Of a DNA stretch of 64,000 nt, positions 16,789 to 25,385 are shown in pieces; the stretch's first letter is position 1; the number at the start of each line of letters is the position of its first letter. The translations under genes were made by a program, and so were the position numbers. The notes beneath the pieces were generated by a model that saw only the letters and a list, made by a program, of their open reading frames with translations, did no database searches and was not told the DNA's origin. Source of the stretch: Sphaerochaeta sp. (GTDB lineage: Bacteria; Spirochaetota; Spirochaetia; Sphaerochaetales; Sphaerochaetaceae); NCBI GenBank assembly GCA_022482495.1, contig JAKVPA010000002.1, positions 62,001 through 126,000 on the forward strand, written 5' to 3'.

Positions 16789-17895
16789 ATGGATTTCATC
16801 GCCGTGTTATCCGGCAACTGGCACCACACCGCAGCGCTGAAGGCATTGGTGACCTCGCATCCGGTGTACGGAGCGACCCAGGCGGAAGAACTCTTTCGGA
16901 TCTTCACCTCGGAACGGGGCTCACCTCTGGTCATCCTCGACACGCCGCTGGGGTCCAAAGGCATCGCCTCGCTCCGATCCCGTTGCCCCGCTTCGTCCGT
17001 TGTGGTGACCACCTCGCTTCCCGAAATGGCCAGGGAAGACGAAACACTCCGGTACATTCCGTGGAAAACGCTCAACACCCCGGAGACCATCACAGAGCTT
17101 CTTGGTCCTCCGCGCTCCAAATCCCCCCTCCATGTGTTGGTCGGAAAGAGTCCTGTGATGGAGAAGGTCAGACAGGAGATCGCCATCGCCGCGCGGTCCA
17201 ATCTTCCCGTCCACCTGTACGGGGAAACCGGCACCGGCAAGGAAATCGCCGCCCATCTGATCCACCAGACGCTCCATCCGGACGGCCCGGACATGGTGAT
17301 CGCCAATTGCTCCGACCTCTCCGACACGTTGGCCCGGTGCAAACTGTTTGGAACCCGCAAAGGCGCCTTCACCGACGCCAAGGAGGACACCATGGGTTTG
17401 GTGGAAATGGCCAATGGCTCCACGTTGTTCCTGGATGAACTGGAAGATCTTTGCCCAACCACCCAATCCCTGCTTCTCCGACTCCTGGAACACGGAACAT
17501 ACCAGCGGGTCGGGGAATCGGTGACCCGACACGCACGATTCCATCTGCTGACCGCATCCAACGTCCCGCTTTCCACCCTGCGGATGACCGGCAGGCTCCG
17601 TTCCGACTTGTTCTACCGCCTGTGCGGCTATCCGGTGAAAATGCCGCCGCTGCGAAGTCACAAGGAGGACATCCCGCTCCTTGTCTCCCACTTTCTCCAA
17701 AACCTGGGGGAACCAAGACCCGTCACGGAGGAAAGCCTTGGGCGCCTGGAATCCCTGTACTGGCAGGGAAATGTCCGGGAACTGTTCTCCGTACTGAAAC
17801 AAGCCATCGCGCGAAGCGTCGGGAAACAGGCGATTTCGATTGAACCAGAGATTCTGGAAGCTGACGAACAGCCCCTGCTTCCGTTTCCTTGGTAG
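16789..17895 (+). CDS. sigma-54 enhancer-binding-type AAA+ protein lacking a DNA-binding domain
   Basis: The 368-residue protein has a degenerate receiver-like N-terminus (about 1-115) and a central AAA+ domain. Walker A is GETGTGKE (145-152), Walker B is TLFLDELED (near 220), the arginine-finger region is GRLRSDLFYRL, and WQGNVREL lies near 330. The loop that normally reads GAFTGA and contacts sigma-54 reads GAFTDA (192-197), with Asp replacing the second Gly. The protein ends after the AAA+ lid with no Fis-type HTH, so it would have to act from solution or through a partner. The ATG at 16789 is preferred over 16759 because of the G-rich site just upstream. Its target is unknown. Confidence 0.8.
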   Translation: MDFIAVLSGNWHHTAALKALVTSHPVYGATQAEELFRIFTSERGSPLVILDTPLGSKGIASLRSRCPASSVVVTTSLPEMAREDETLRYIPWKTLNTPETITELLGPPRSKSPLHVLVGKSPVMEKVRQEIAIAARSNLPVHLYGETGTGKEIAAHLIHQTLHPDGPDMVIANCSDLSDTLARCKLFGTRKGAFTDAKEDTMGLVEMANGSTLFLDELEDLCPTTQSLLLRLLEHGTYQRVGESVTRHARFHLLTASNVPLSTLRMTGRLRSDLFYRLCGYPVKMPPLRSHKEDIPLLVSHFLQNLGEPRPVTEESLGRLESLYWQGNVRELFSVLKQAIARSVGKQAISIEPEILEADEQPLLPFPW

Positions 17896-18304
17896 GTGGA
17901 AGAAGGAGGAAGCGGAAGGAAAACTTTTGACAGGACGCAAGAAGTGGAGGGTAAACAGAAAACACAGCACAAATTAACCTCTCCACCGGTGTGATTCCAG
18001 CCGGTGGATAACCGGTGGACAACTCACTTCTTCCATCAAGGGAATTTGTGTTATTTTAATCACAAACCCAATTAAATCTTATATAAAAATTACGGTAAAA
18101 AACAAACGTTAAGTGGATTGTAATTATTTCTATTATATAGAGATAACAAATATTAAAAAAGTGTTGGGGAAAATGTTTCAGCCCCTGGCACTTCGCACAT
18201 CTCACATGCTTCTCCAAGCCGGTATATGACCGGTGGATAACTTGTGGACAACATGCGGAATTCCTGGTGGATACGCACTGGGGAACTCATGTATCGGTAG
18301 GGAT
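17896..18304. other. intergenic DnaA-box cluster with AT-rich core, between convergent genes
   Basis: This 409-base gap lies between two gene 3' ends, so it needs no promoter. It carries CCGGTGGATAA (18001-18011) directly abutted by CCGGTGGACAA (18012-18022). A second abutted pair follows, CCGGTGGATAA (18230-18240) and CTTGTGGACAA (18241-18251). Further copies are TCCACCGGT (about 17982-17990, reverse) and CCTGGTGGATA (18263-18273). Between the pairs, about 18040-18170 is strongly AT-rich. The same 11-mer CCGGTGGATAA occurs at 42535 upstream of dnaA. The layout resembles an origin or a DnaA titration/reactivation site. No gene is visible. Confidence 0.7.
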
Positions 18305-19594
18305 TTACCGGGTCACCTCGATGTCCAGCCCCAACGCGAAGAGTTTCTGTTGGAGGTTTTCGTAACCTCGTTCAATCTGATAGATGTTGTCGATACGGGT
18401 CGTTCCCTCGGCGCACACGCCGGCGATGACCAGCGCCATGCCGGCCCGGACATCAGGGCTGCTCACGTTGGCGCCGTGCAGCTGGGAAGGTCCGGAGACC
18501 ACGGCGCGATGGGGATCGCAGAGGATGATGTCCGCTCCCATGCGGATCAACCAATCGACGAAGTACATCCGGGACTCGAACATCTTCTCATGGACCAAAA
18601 TCATGCCGGTCATCTGGGTGGCGCAGACGGTGATGATGGATAGAAGATCGGCGGGGAACCCAGGCCACGGCGCGTCATCAATCTTCGCCGTATGACCGCC
18701 GACCTCCTTGCGGAGTATCCGCTTCTGCGCCTGGGGAACCAGAATGGAGGAAGGCCCGTCGACGGTGAAGTCAATGCCGATCCGCTGGAACCCCAGCCGG
18801 ATCATCCTGAGCTCTGCGGGGTTTACCCGCTTCAGCAGGATCTCCCCACCACTCGCACCGGCAAGCCCGATGAACGAACCGGCTTCCATGTAGTCGAACC
18901 CCAGGGTGAACTCACACCCGGACAGCTGTTTCTGCCCATCGATCCTCAGCACGTTGCTGCCGATCCCCTGGATGGGGCAGCCCATCAATTGAAGCATGGA
19001 GCAGAGGTCCTCCACATGCGGCTCGCTTGCCGCGTTGCGGATCACCGTCGTTCCCTGTGCCAGGGAAGCGGCCATGATGATGTTCTCCGTCGCCGTGACG
19101 GAGGTTTCGTCCAGAAAGACATCGGAGCCGACCAGCCGGTCTCCTTTCAGCCGCAGGGAAAGCGTCCCATCCTCCAGGACGGAACAGTCGGAGCCCAACG
19201 CGGTGAATCCCAGGAAATGGGTGTCCAGCCGGCGCAGTCCGATGACGTCCCCTCCGGGAGGGGGAAGCAGGACGCTTCCGTTGGTGGCGAGCAGGGGCCC
19301 GGCGAACAGGATGGAACCGCGTACGGCGTCAACCAGATCCGGTTGCAGACGACCTTCACGGTTTCCGCTTGTGATCACGACGGTATGGGGGTCGGTCTTC
19401 ACCACGGAAGAACCGATCTGCGAAAGGATGCGGAGCATCACCTGCACATCCTCGATCTGGGGGACGTTGTGCAGGATCACCTGCTGATCAGTCAGCAACG
19501 TCGCGGCGAGGCATGCCAACGCGGCATTCTTGTTGCCGCTGATCGTCACTTCTCCGCATGCCGGCTTGCCGCCGAAGATGGTATAGGAGCCCAT
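18305..19594 (-). CDS. murA: UDP-N-acetylglucosamine 1-carboxyvinyltransferase
   Basis: The 429-residue protein catalyses the first committed step of peptidoglycan synthesis, transferring enolpyruvate from PEP to UDP-GlcNAc. Family motifs include ISGNKNAAL (about 18-26), VRGSILFAGPLL (91-102), TATENIIMAASLAQGTT and AGMALVIAGVCAEGTT near the C-terminus. At the active-site loop the usual PGGC reads PGGD, with Asp 116 in place of the catalytic Cys. This change is known from fosfomycin-insensitive MurA of Mycobacterium, Chlamydia and Borrelia. The start at 19594 has GGAGGG just upstream; a longer frame is antisense to the pfkB gene. It is divergent from that kinase gene. Confidence 0.96.
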   Translation of the reverse strand: MGSYTIFGGKPACGEVTISGNKNAALACLAATLLTDQQVILHNVPQIEDVQVMLRILSQIGSSVVKTDPHTVVITSGNREGRLQPDLVDAVRGSILFAGPLLATNGSVLLPPPGGDVIGLRRLDTHFLGFTALGSDCSVLEDGTLSLRLKGDRLVGSDVFLDETSVTATENIIMAASLAQGTTVIRNAASEPHVEDLCSMLQLMGCPIQGIGSNVLRIDGQKQLSGCEFTLGFDYMEAGSFIGLAGASGGEILLKRVNPAELRMIRLGFQRIGIDFTVDGPSSILVPQAQKRILRKEVGGHTAKIDDAPWPGFPADLLSIITVCATQMTGMILVHEKMFESRMYFVDWLIRMGADIILCDPHRAVVSGPSQLHGANVSSPDVRAGMALVIAGVCAEGTTRIDNIYQIERGYENLQQKLFALGLDIEVTR

Positions 19595-19609
19595 GTTCCC
19601 TCCACCCCC

Positions 19610-19675
19610 ACTGTACTGTGGTGTTCCCTCTCCTGCAAGATGATTCTTGCCCCCATTGGCAAAAGGGACTATCAT
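19610..19675. promoter_or_regulatory. divergent promoters of murA and the PfkB kinase gene
   Basis: For murA (minus): TTGCAG (19633-19638), 17 bases, TACAGT (19610-19615). For the kinase (plus): TTGCCC (19647-19652), 17 bases, TATCAT (19670-19675). The kinase spacer holds the inverted repeat TTGCC/GGCAA. The GTG start follows 7 bases after TATCAT. Confidence 0.65.
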
Positions 19676-19681
19676 TGCCGT

Positions 19682-20701
19682 GTGAAACACCAAGACGCGC
19701 CCAGAGTTTACGGCATCGGCAACCCGTTGATCGACATCATTGTCAGTGTCGATGAACAGGACCTCACCGACCTGGGGATCCACAAGGGAACGATGACGCT
19801 GGTGGACCAGGCGCGCCACACCGAACTGCTTTCCTTCGCAAAGACCAAACATCCCGCCTATTCCTGCGGCGGTTCCTGCCCCAACACCATCATCACGCTG
19901 GCGTCCTTGGGCGTGCATGCCACGTTGGCCGGCAAGGTGGGGACGGATGAGAACGGGAAGATCTACAGCGACCGTCTGGATGCGCTGGGACTGGGCAACG
20001 AACTGGCCCGGACGGACCGGCAGCCGACCGGTTCCACGGTGATTCTCGTCACCCCGGATTCCGAACGGAGCATGAACACGTTCCTTGGCGCCAACCGGCT
20101 TTACGCCCGAACGGACATCATCCCGGAAACGGTGAAGGACGCCGACTTCTTCCATTTCACCGGCTACATGTGGGATACGCAGAGCCAGCAGGACGCCATC
20201 ATGCGCGCCCTCTCCCTGGCGAAAGAAAGCAAGACGACGGTGACGTTCGACATCGCGGACCCGTTTGCCGTCGGCCGCTACCGGGAGCAGTTCCTCGATC
20301 TGATCACCCACTGGTGCGACATCGTCTTCGCCAACAGCGAGGAAGCGCGGATCCTGTTCGACAACTACGATCCCTACGAATGCTGCCGGTCCATGGGAAA
20401 ACTGTGCCGGACGGCCATCGTGAAGAACGGCAAGAAAGGTTCGTTCGTCTGCCATGAAGGCCAGATATTCCATATTCCGGCAAAAACGTCCGCCCCGGTG
20501 GTGGATACAACAGGGGCCGGGGACACCTACGCCGCCGGTTACATCTATGGACTGTGCACCCACCACAGCGTGGAGGAGTCCGGGATGATCGCCTCGATCC
20601 TTGCAGGGGAGATCATCGGCCAGTACGGCGCCCAGTTCTCCGCGGAAAAAGCACGTTCCCTGCGGGAGGAACTGGAAAGCGGCGGTTGGAAGAACCGCTG
20701 A
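19682..20701 (+). CDS. PfkB-family carbohydrate/adenosine-type kinase
   Basis: The 339-residue product is a ribokinase-fold kinase. It has YGIGNPLIDIIV at the N-terminus, SCGGSCPNTI (about 58-67), GKVGTDENG (about 80) and the C-terminal PfkB signature DTTGAGDTYAAGY (about 282-294) with the catalytic Asp. The opening and spacing resemble adenosine kinase-like members, but ribose, fructose or nucleoside substrates cannot be separated by eye. The start is GTG at 19682, in frame and 7 bases after the -10, so the mRNA is probably leaderless. A long upstream frame antisense to murA is not used. Confidence 0.85.
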   Translation: MKHQDAPRVYGIGNPLIDIIVSVDEQDLTDLGIHKGTMTLVDQARHTELLSFAKTKHPAYSCGGSCPNTIITLASLGVHATLAGKVGTDENGKIYSDRLDALGLGNELARTDRQPTGSTVILVTPDSERSMNTFLGANRLYARTDIIPETVKDADFFHFTGYMWDTQSQQDAIMRALSLAKESKTTVTFDIADPFAVGRYREQFLDLITHWCDIVFANSEEARILFDNYDPYECCRSMGKLCRTAIVKNGKKGSFVCHEGQIFHIPAKTSAPVVDTTGAGDTYAAGYIYGLCTHHSVEESGMIASILAGEIIGQYGAQFSAEKARSLREELESGGWKNR

Positions 20702-20764
20702 CAACAAAACCGTTCCAAGCCATGGTATTTTCTTGATATCTCCCTAGCTTCCAAGGCTTTTTCC

Positions 20765-20793
20765 TTGCGTTCACCCATGTTCGGTCGTAGCAT
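20765..20793 (+). promoter_or_regulatory. promoter of the iron-type ABC operon
   Basis: TTGCGT (20765-20770), 17 bases, TAGCAT (20788-20793). The leader of about 27 bases contains AAAGGAG before the ATG at 20827. Confidence 0.6.
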
Positions 20794-20826
20794 GAAGGTA
20801 GCGTAGCAAACCAAAAGGAGATTTCG

Positions 20827-21915
20827 ATGAAAAAAACATTGGTTGTTTTGATGATGATCGCCCTGTGCGTGCCCCTGTTCGCCCAAGGCAAACAGGAAAC
20901 ACCTGCCCCCACCCAGCAGGAAACTCCCGCACCGGCGCCTGCCGTAGCGGCACCCGCCCAGGCGACGACCACCGGTGGATCAGTCAACGCGTACACCACT
21001 CTGGAGGAACCGTTGGCCGCCAAGCTGTTCCAAGAATTTGAAGCGGAGACCGGCATCCACGTGAACTTCGTCCGTCTTGCCGGTGGAGAATGCGTCGCCC
21101 GTCTGGAAGCAGAGAAAGAGAATCCGCAGGCATCCATCTGGGTCGGCGGCGTCGGCCTTGACCACATCACCGCCAAGAGCAAAGGGCTCACCACCCCGTA
21201 CGTCAGCCGGTATGCCAGCAAAACCCCGGACACCTTCAAGGACCCGGAGCATTACTACATCGGCCTGTACGTCGGACCGCTTACGTTCGTCACCAACCTG
21301 GATCGCGCCAAGGAACTCGGCCTTGACGTCCCCAAGTCCTGGGCCGACCTGCTCAAGCCCCAGTACAAAGGCTACATCCGGATGGCCAACCCCAATTCCA
21401 GCGGCACCGCCTACAACGTGCTGACCACCATTCTTGACGTGTACGGCACGGAAGACAAGATGATCGCCTACATGAAGGAACTGGACAAGAACATCGACCA
21501 GTACACCAAGAGCGGATCCGCTCCTGGCAAGAGCGTCGCCACCGGAGAGATCCCCATCGCCATCGGGTACGCCCATGACCAGGTCAAGCTGAAAGCGGCC
21601 GGCGCCAACATCGTCATCACCGCCCCCAGCGAAGGTACTGGATATGAGCTGGCATCCATGTCGCTGGTCAAAGGCGGCAAGGACTCCGTCAACGCCAAGA
21701 AACTGTATGACTGGATCCTTTCCAGCCCGGTCGCCCAGAAGACGTTCACCGAATGGTACGTCGTCCTGGTGGCTGATGGCGCGTTGAAGCACCCCGATGC
21801 ACTGTCCATCAACGACATCAAGGTCGTCAACGAAGACATGGCATGGGATGGAGACGCCGTCAACAAGACCCGTTTGCTGGATCGTTGGAACAATGAGATC
21901 GGCAGCAAGCGCTGA
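20827..21915 (+). CDS. ABC transporter substrate-binding protein (Fe3+-type, family 1)
   Basis: The 362-residue protein has a signal peptide (residues 1-19, cleavage near LFAQG) and a Pro/Ala/Thr/Gln-rich linker (about 22-50). An extracellular solute-binding domain follows (VNAYTTLEEPLAAKLFQEFEAETG onwards, IGLYVGPLTFVTN near 140, ANPNSSGTAYNV near 190). This is the fold of ferric-binding proteins and of phosphonate and putrescine binders. The partner permease and ATPase follow directly. No lipobox is evident, so anchoring would be unusual for a spirochaete. Fe3+ is the most common ligand of the family, but it is not proven here. Confidence 0.85.
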   Translation: MKKTLVVLMMIALCVPLFAQGKQETPAPTQQETPAPAPAVAAPAQATTTGGSVNAYTTLEEPLAAKLFQEFEAETGIHVNFVRLAGGECVARLEAEKENPQASIWVGGVGLDHITAKSKGLTTPYVSRYASKTPDTFKDPEHYYIGLYVGPLTFVTNLDRAKELGLDVPKSWADLLKPQYKGYIRMANPNSSGTAYNVLTTILDVYGTEDKMIAYMKELDKNIDQYTKSGSAPGKSVATGEIPIAIGYAHDQVKLKAAGANIVITAPSEGTGYELASMSLVKGGKDSVNAKKLYDWILSSPVAQKTFTEWYVVLVADGALKHPDALSINDIKVVNEDMAWDGDAVNKTRLLDRWNNEIGSKR

Positions 21916-21934
21916 CGTGATCGTATCACAACAC

Positions 21935-21964
21935 GCATCCCTATAGGGAAACCTGTAGGGATGC
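21935..21964 (+). repeat. perfect hairpin with GAAA tetraloop between the binding-protein and permease genes
   Basis: GCATCCCTA (21935-21943) pairs with TAGGGATGC (21956-21964). After a T-G wobble, AGG pairs with CCT around a GAAA loop (21948-21951), giving a 13-bp stem. There is no T-run, so it is more likely an mRNA-stabilising or translation-spacing element than a terminator. It swallows the ATG at 21961, which supports a permease start at 21979. Confidence 0.75.
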
Positions 21965-21978
21965 ATTGGATAGGTGGA

Positions 21979-24213
21979 ATGTTTACCAAAAAACGTATCA
22001 TCCAGTTTCTTCTCGCCGTAGGTGTATTCCTTGCTGTGGACCTTTGGATGTACCACAACCTGACCAGCAGTTTCCGCTCGTACATCGACAAACGGAATTT
22101 CAATGAGGTCGAGTTGTTCGCCCAAACGGCTCCAGATGATCCCGCGCAGGTGGAATCCTGGCTGTCCGGTGTGGGGGACGTGATCAACGGCTCCCGGGCG
22201 TATTATTTCCAGTTCAACGAGGAGACCGGCGCGTTCGATCCCATCTCAGGTTCCCCGCTCGTCGTGGCGCTGTACACCAAGAATCAGACGCAGAAAGAAT
22301 TCCAAAAGGCGTTCGAAAGCGCTTATTACCTGGAGCCGATGCGTTTCTCCCGACCGTTCATCGTCGATTACACGCTGGATCCGGACAACGACAACAAGAC
22401 CAAGGAAGAAGCCCAGCTGTTCGCCGTCCCGGTGACGGACAGCACCGGATACCAAGCCGCCGGCGCCATTTTGATGGTCGTCCCCACCGCCTCTGCCGTG
22501 GAGTATGAGAATCTGCTGAAGACGTTGTTCACCACCGTCTTCCTGCTGTTCTTCGCCATCATGTTCGTCCTGCTTTTCACTCGTGACCCATTGACCGGGT
22601 TTTTGGTGCTGGGACTGTTCGCCATCGTGCTGGTGTTCATCGCCTACCCGCTTCTGGAAGCGATACGCCTTTCGTTCGTCAAGGATGGCCATTTCAGTCT
22701 GGCGACCTGGAAGAAATGCCTCAGTCCGAACTACCTTGTCGCGCTGTGGGGCTCACTCCGCCTGGGCGTGCTGACCGCCACGTTCAGCGTGCTGGTCGGC
22801 TACCTGTTCGCCTTCCTGGTGGAACGGACCGGCATCAAGCACAAGAAGCTGATGACCACCCTGGCCACCATGCCGGTCATCTCCCCTCCGTTCTCTCTTT
22901 CGCTGTCCATCATTCTGCTGTTCGGCAACAATGGGTTGATCAGCAAACAGCTGCTCCACCTGAACTCCTCCATCTATGGTCTGAAGGGTCTGACCATCGT
23001 GGAGGTCATCGGCATGTTCCCCATCGCGTTCATGACGATCAGCGGAGTGCTCAGGCAGATCGACAGTACGGTGGAGGACGCATCCTTGGATCTCTCCGCC
23101 ACCCGTTGGCAGACGTTCCGGTACGTCACGCTCCCCCTCTCCGGACCGGGAATCGTATCGGCGTGGCTTCTGGTGTTCACCAACAGCCTGGCTGACTTCG
23201 CCAACCCGCTGCTCCTCTCCGGTGACTACCGGGTCCTCTCCACCGAAGCGTACACCATGGTCACGGGAAGCACCTCCGACCTGGGAGGCGGCGCGGCGCT
23301 GTCGTTCCTGCTGCTGCTCCCCACCCTGACGGCCTTCCTGGTCCAGCGGGCCTGGGTTGCCAAGAAGAGCTACGTCACCGTCACCGGCAAACCCTCGACC
23401 AATCTGACCGAACTGACCAACAAGCCGACCCGAACGACACTTGCCATCATCGCCTGGGTGTTTTTGGCGTTCATCGTCGCCTTGTATCTGACCATCGTCG
23501 CCGGATGCTTTGTGAAGAACTGGGGCATCGACTACAGCTTCACGCTGGCCAACTGGCCGGAAGCGATCCAGCGCGGCTGGACCAGCATCCGGGATACGCT
23601 GACGCTGGCAGCCATCGCCACGCCGATCGCCGGCATTCTTGCCATGATGAGCGCCATGCTGATCGTCCGTAAGAAGTTTCCCGGCAAACGGTTCCTGGAA
23701 GGCTTGATCATGACGCCGTACGCCATTCCCGGCACGTTGATCGGCATCTCGTACATCCTGGCGTTCAACAAACCCCCGATCCTCCTGGTGGGAACGGGCG
23801 CCATCATTGTGATCAACTACATCATCCGGGAACTGCCCGTCGGTGTGGAGAACGGCATCACCGCCCTCCATCAGATCGACCCGGCCATTGAAGAGAGCGC
23901 CGCGGACCTTGGCGCGGACACCACGACGGTGTTCCGCACCATTGTGCTGCCTCTGGTACGTCCGGCGTTCCTCTCCAGCATGTCCTACACCTTCGTTCGT
24001 TCGATGACGGCCGTTTCGGCCATCATCTTCTTGATCAGCGCGCGATGGAACCATCTGACCGTCCTGATCTTCAATTTCTCGGAGAATCTCAGGTTTGGTC
24101 TGGCCAGCGTGCTGTCCACCATTCTGATCTTCATCGTCCTGGGTGTATGGGCGTTGATGCAGAAGCTGGTCAAGGATGACCAACTCACCCAGAAGACCAT
24201 CTCCGCACGGTAA
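21979..24213 (+). CDS. fused two-domain ABC permease with an N-terminal extracytoplasmic domain
   Basis: The 744-residue protein carries two MetI-like permease halves. The EAA loops are EDASLDLSATRWQTFRYV (about 365) and EESAADLGADTTTVFRTI (about 635). This is the usual fused FbpB/SfuB arrangement. Unusually it begins with an extra module: a membrane helix (about 6-24), about 150 residues of soluble sequence, then a second helix (about 178-200). This layout resembles extracytoplasmic sensor domains. The start is taken at 21979 because the earlier ATG (21961) is buried in the hairpin. It probably forms the channel for the upstream binding protein and downstream ATPase. Confidence 0.85.
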   Translation: MFTKKRIIQFLLAVGVFLAVDLWMYHNLTSSFRSYIDKRNFNEVELFAQTAPDDPAQVESWLSGVGDVINGSRAYYFQFNEETGAFDPISGSPLVVALYTKNQTQKEFQKAFESAYYLEPMRFSRPFIVDYTLDPDNDNKTKEEAQLFAVPVTDSTGYQAAGAILMVVPTASAVEYENLLKTLFTTVFLLFFAIMFVLLFTRDPLTGFLVLGLFAIVLVFIAYPLLEAIRLSFVKDGHFSLATWKKCLSPNYLVALWGSLRLGVLTATFSVLVGYLFAFLVERTGIKHKKLMTTLATMPVISPPFSLSLSIILLFGNNGLISKQLLHLNSSIYGLKGLTIVEVIGMFPIAFMTISGVLRQIDSTVEDASLDLSATRWQTFRYVTLPLSGPGIVSAWLLVFTNSLADFANPLLLSGDYRVLSTEAYTMVTGSTSDLGGGAALSFLLLLPTLTAFLVQRAWVAKKSYVTVTGKPSTNLTELTNKPTRTTLAIIAWVFLAFIVALYLTIVAGCFVKNWGIDYSFTLANWPEAIQRGWTSIRDTLTLAAIATPIAGILAMMSAMLIVRKKFPGKRFLEGLIMTPYAIPGTLIGISYILAFNKPPILLVGTGAIIVINYIIRELPVGVENGITALHQIDPAIEESAADLGADTTTVFRTIVLPLVRPAFLSSMSYTFVRSMTAVSAIIFLISARWNHLTVLIFNFSENLRFGLASVLSTILIFIVLGVWALMQKLVKDDQLTQKTISAR

Positions 24214-24225
24214 AGGAAGCAACGT

Positions 24226-25326
24226 ATGGAAAAGAAACGCGTATCGGTCACCCTGGAACACGTCACCAAGCGATTCAAAGACCTGAAAGGCGGCAGCGAA
24301 GTGGTTGCCGTCAAGGATGCCAACATCGTCATCCAGCCGGGAGAACTGGTCACTCTGCTCGGGCCGTCCGGCTGTGGGAAAACCACCACGCTCCGGATGA
24401 TCGGAGGGTTTGAGCTCCCCACCGAAGGAAAGATCTTCATCGGCGACCAGGATGTCACCATGCTGCCTCCCAACAAACGGGACACGGCGACGATGTTCCA
24501 GAGCTACGGCCTGTTCCCCCACATGACGGTCTTCGACAACGTCGCCTACGGCCTGAAACTGCGCAAGACTCCGGAAGAGGAGATCAAGAGCCGGGTTGAA
24601 GAAATGCTGGAGATGGTAGGACTCGGGGGATACGGAAGCAGAGCGCCTTCCAAGCTGTCCGGTGGACAGCAGCAACGGGTCGCCCTTGCCCGCTCGTTGA
24701 TCGTCACCCCATCCGTCCTGCTGCTGGACGAACCGCTGTCCAACCTGGACGCGCTGCTCCGTGAGCAGATGCGGGTGGAGATCCGCAGGATCCAGAAACA
24801 ACTGGGCATCACCGCCATCTATGTCACCCATGACCGGATTGAGGCGATGAGCCTTTCCGACCGGGTCGTCGTGATGAAAGCCGGCGTCATCCGGCAGATC
24901 GGCACGCCATCGGAAATCTACGAGAAACCCCTCAACCGGTTCATCGCCGGTTTCGTCGGCAAAGTGACCTTCTTCCCCGTCACCGTCCTGGGCCATGACG
25001 GCCAGGCATGGTCGGTACGCCTTGGCGGCAAACAGGTGACGGTCATCAGCGCCGGAGAGAACGTCAAGGTGGGAGACGAAGCGGTGTTGATGGCCCGTCC
25101 GGAATCCCTCCGGTTGACCGACCCCCACACAGGGAACATCGAGGCGACGGTGAAGATGAATGTCTACTTGGGCAACACGCTGGAGTGCTACCTCCACACC
25201 GACTTCGGCGAAGTGCTGGTCCAGGTGGACGACCCCCACTCCAAACGGATCTACCAGGAAGGGGAAGCCTGTTCCATCGATTTCAGTCCTGACCGGGTGC
25301 GTCTGCTCAACGCAGATCCCCAGTAG
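24226..25326 (+). CDS. ABC transporter ATPase (Fe3+/spermidine type)
   Basis: The 366-residue ATPase has Walker A GPSGCGKTTT (about 46-55), the signature LSGGQQQRVALARSL (about 143), Walker B VLLLDEPLSNLDALL, an H-loop VTHDR (Arg in place of the more common Gln) and a C-terminal TOBE-like domain (about 275-360). This is the PotA/FbpC class. It energises uptake by the preceding permease. The gene starts 12 bases after the permease stop with an AGGAAG site, so it belongs to the same operon. Confidence 0.93.
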   Translation: MEKKRVSVTLEHVTKRFKDLKGGSEVVAVKDANIVIQPGELVTLLGPSGCGKTTTLRMIGGFELPTEGKIFIGDQDVTMLPPNKRDTATMFQSYGLFPHMTVFDNVAYGLKLRKTPEEEIKSRVEEMLEMVGLGGYGSRAPSKLSGGQQQRVALARSLIVTPSVLLLDEPLSNLDALLREQMRVEIRRIQKQLGITAIYVTHDRIEAMSLSDRVVVMKAGVIRQIGTPSEIYEKPLNRFIAGFVGKVTFFPVTVLGHDGQAWSVRLGGKQVTVISAGENVKVGDEAVLMARPESLRLTDPHTGNIEATVKMNVYLGNTLECYLHTDFGEVLVQVDDPHSKRIYQEGEACSIDFSPDRVRLLNADPQ

Positions 25327-25385
25327 GCGCATGGTTTGCCAAACCGAAAGAAACATGCCATCATACAGGTATCCAAGGAGGCCAT

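Noticed and set aside
18692-19681. 330-codon open frame upstream of the PfkB kinase
   Set aside because: It is antisense to murA and has no family resemblance; it stays open because of GC-rich codon bias.
20702-20764. Terminator after the PfkB kinase gene
   Set aside because: AAGCC and AAGGCTTTTT can pair only weakly over a long loop; not convincing.
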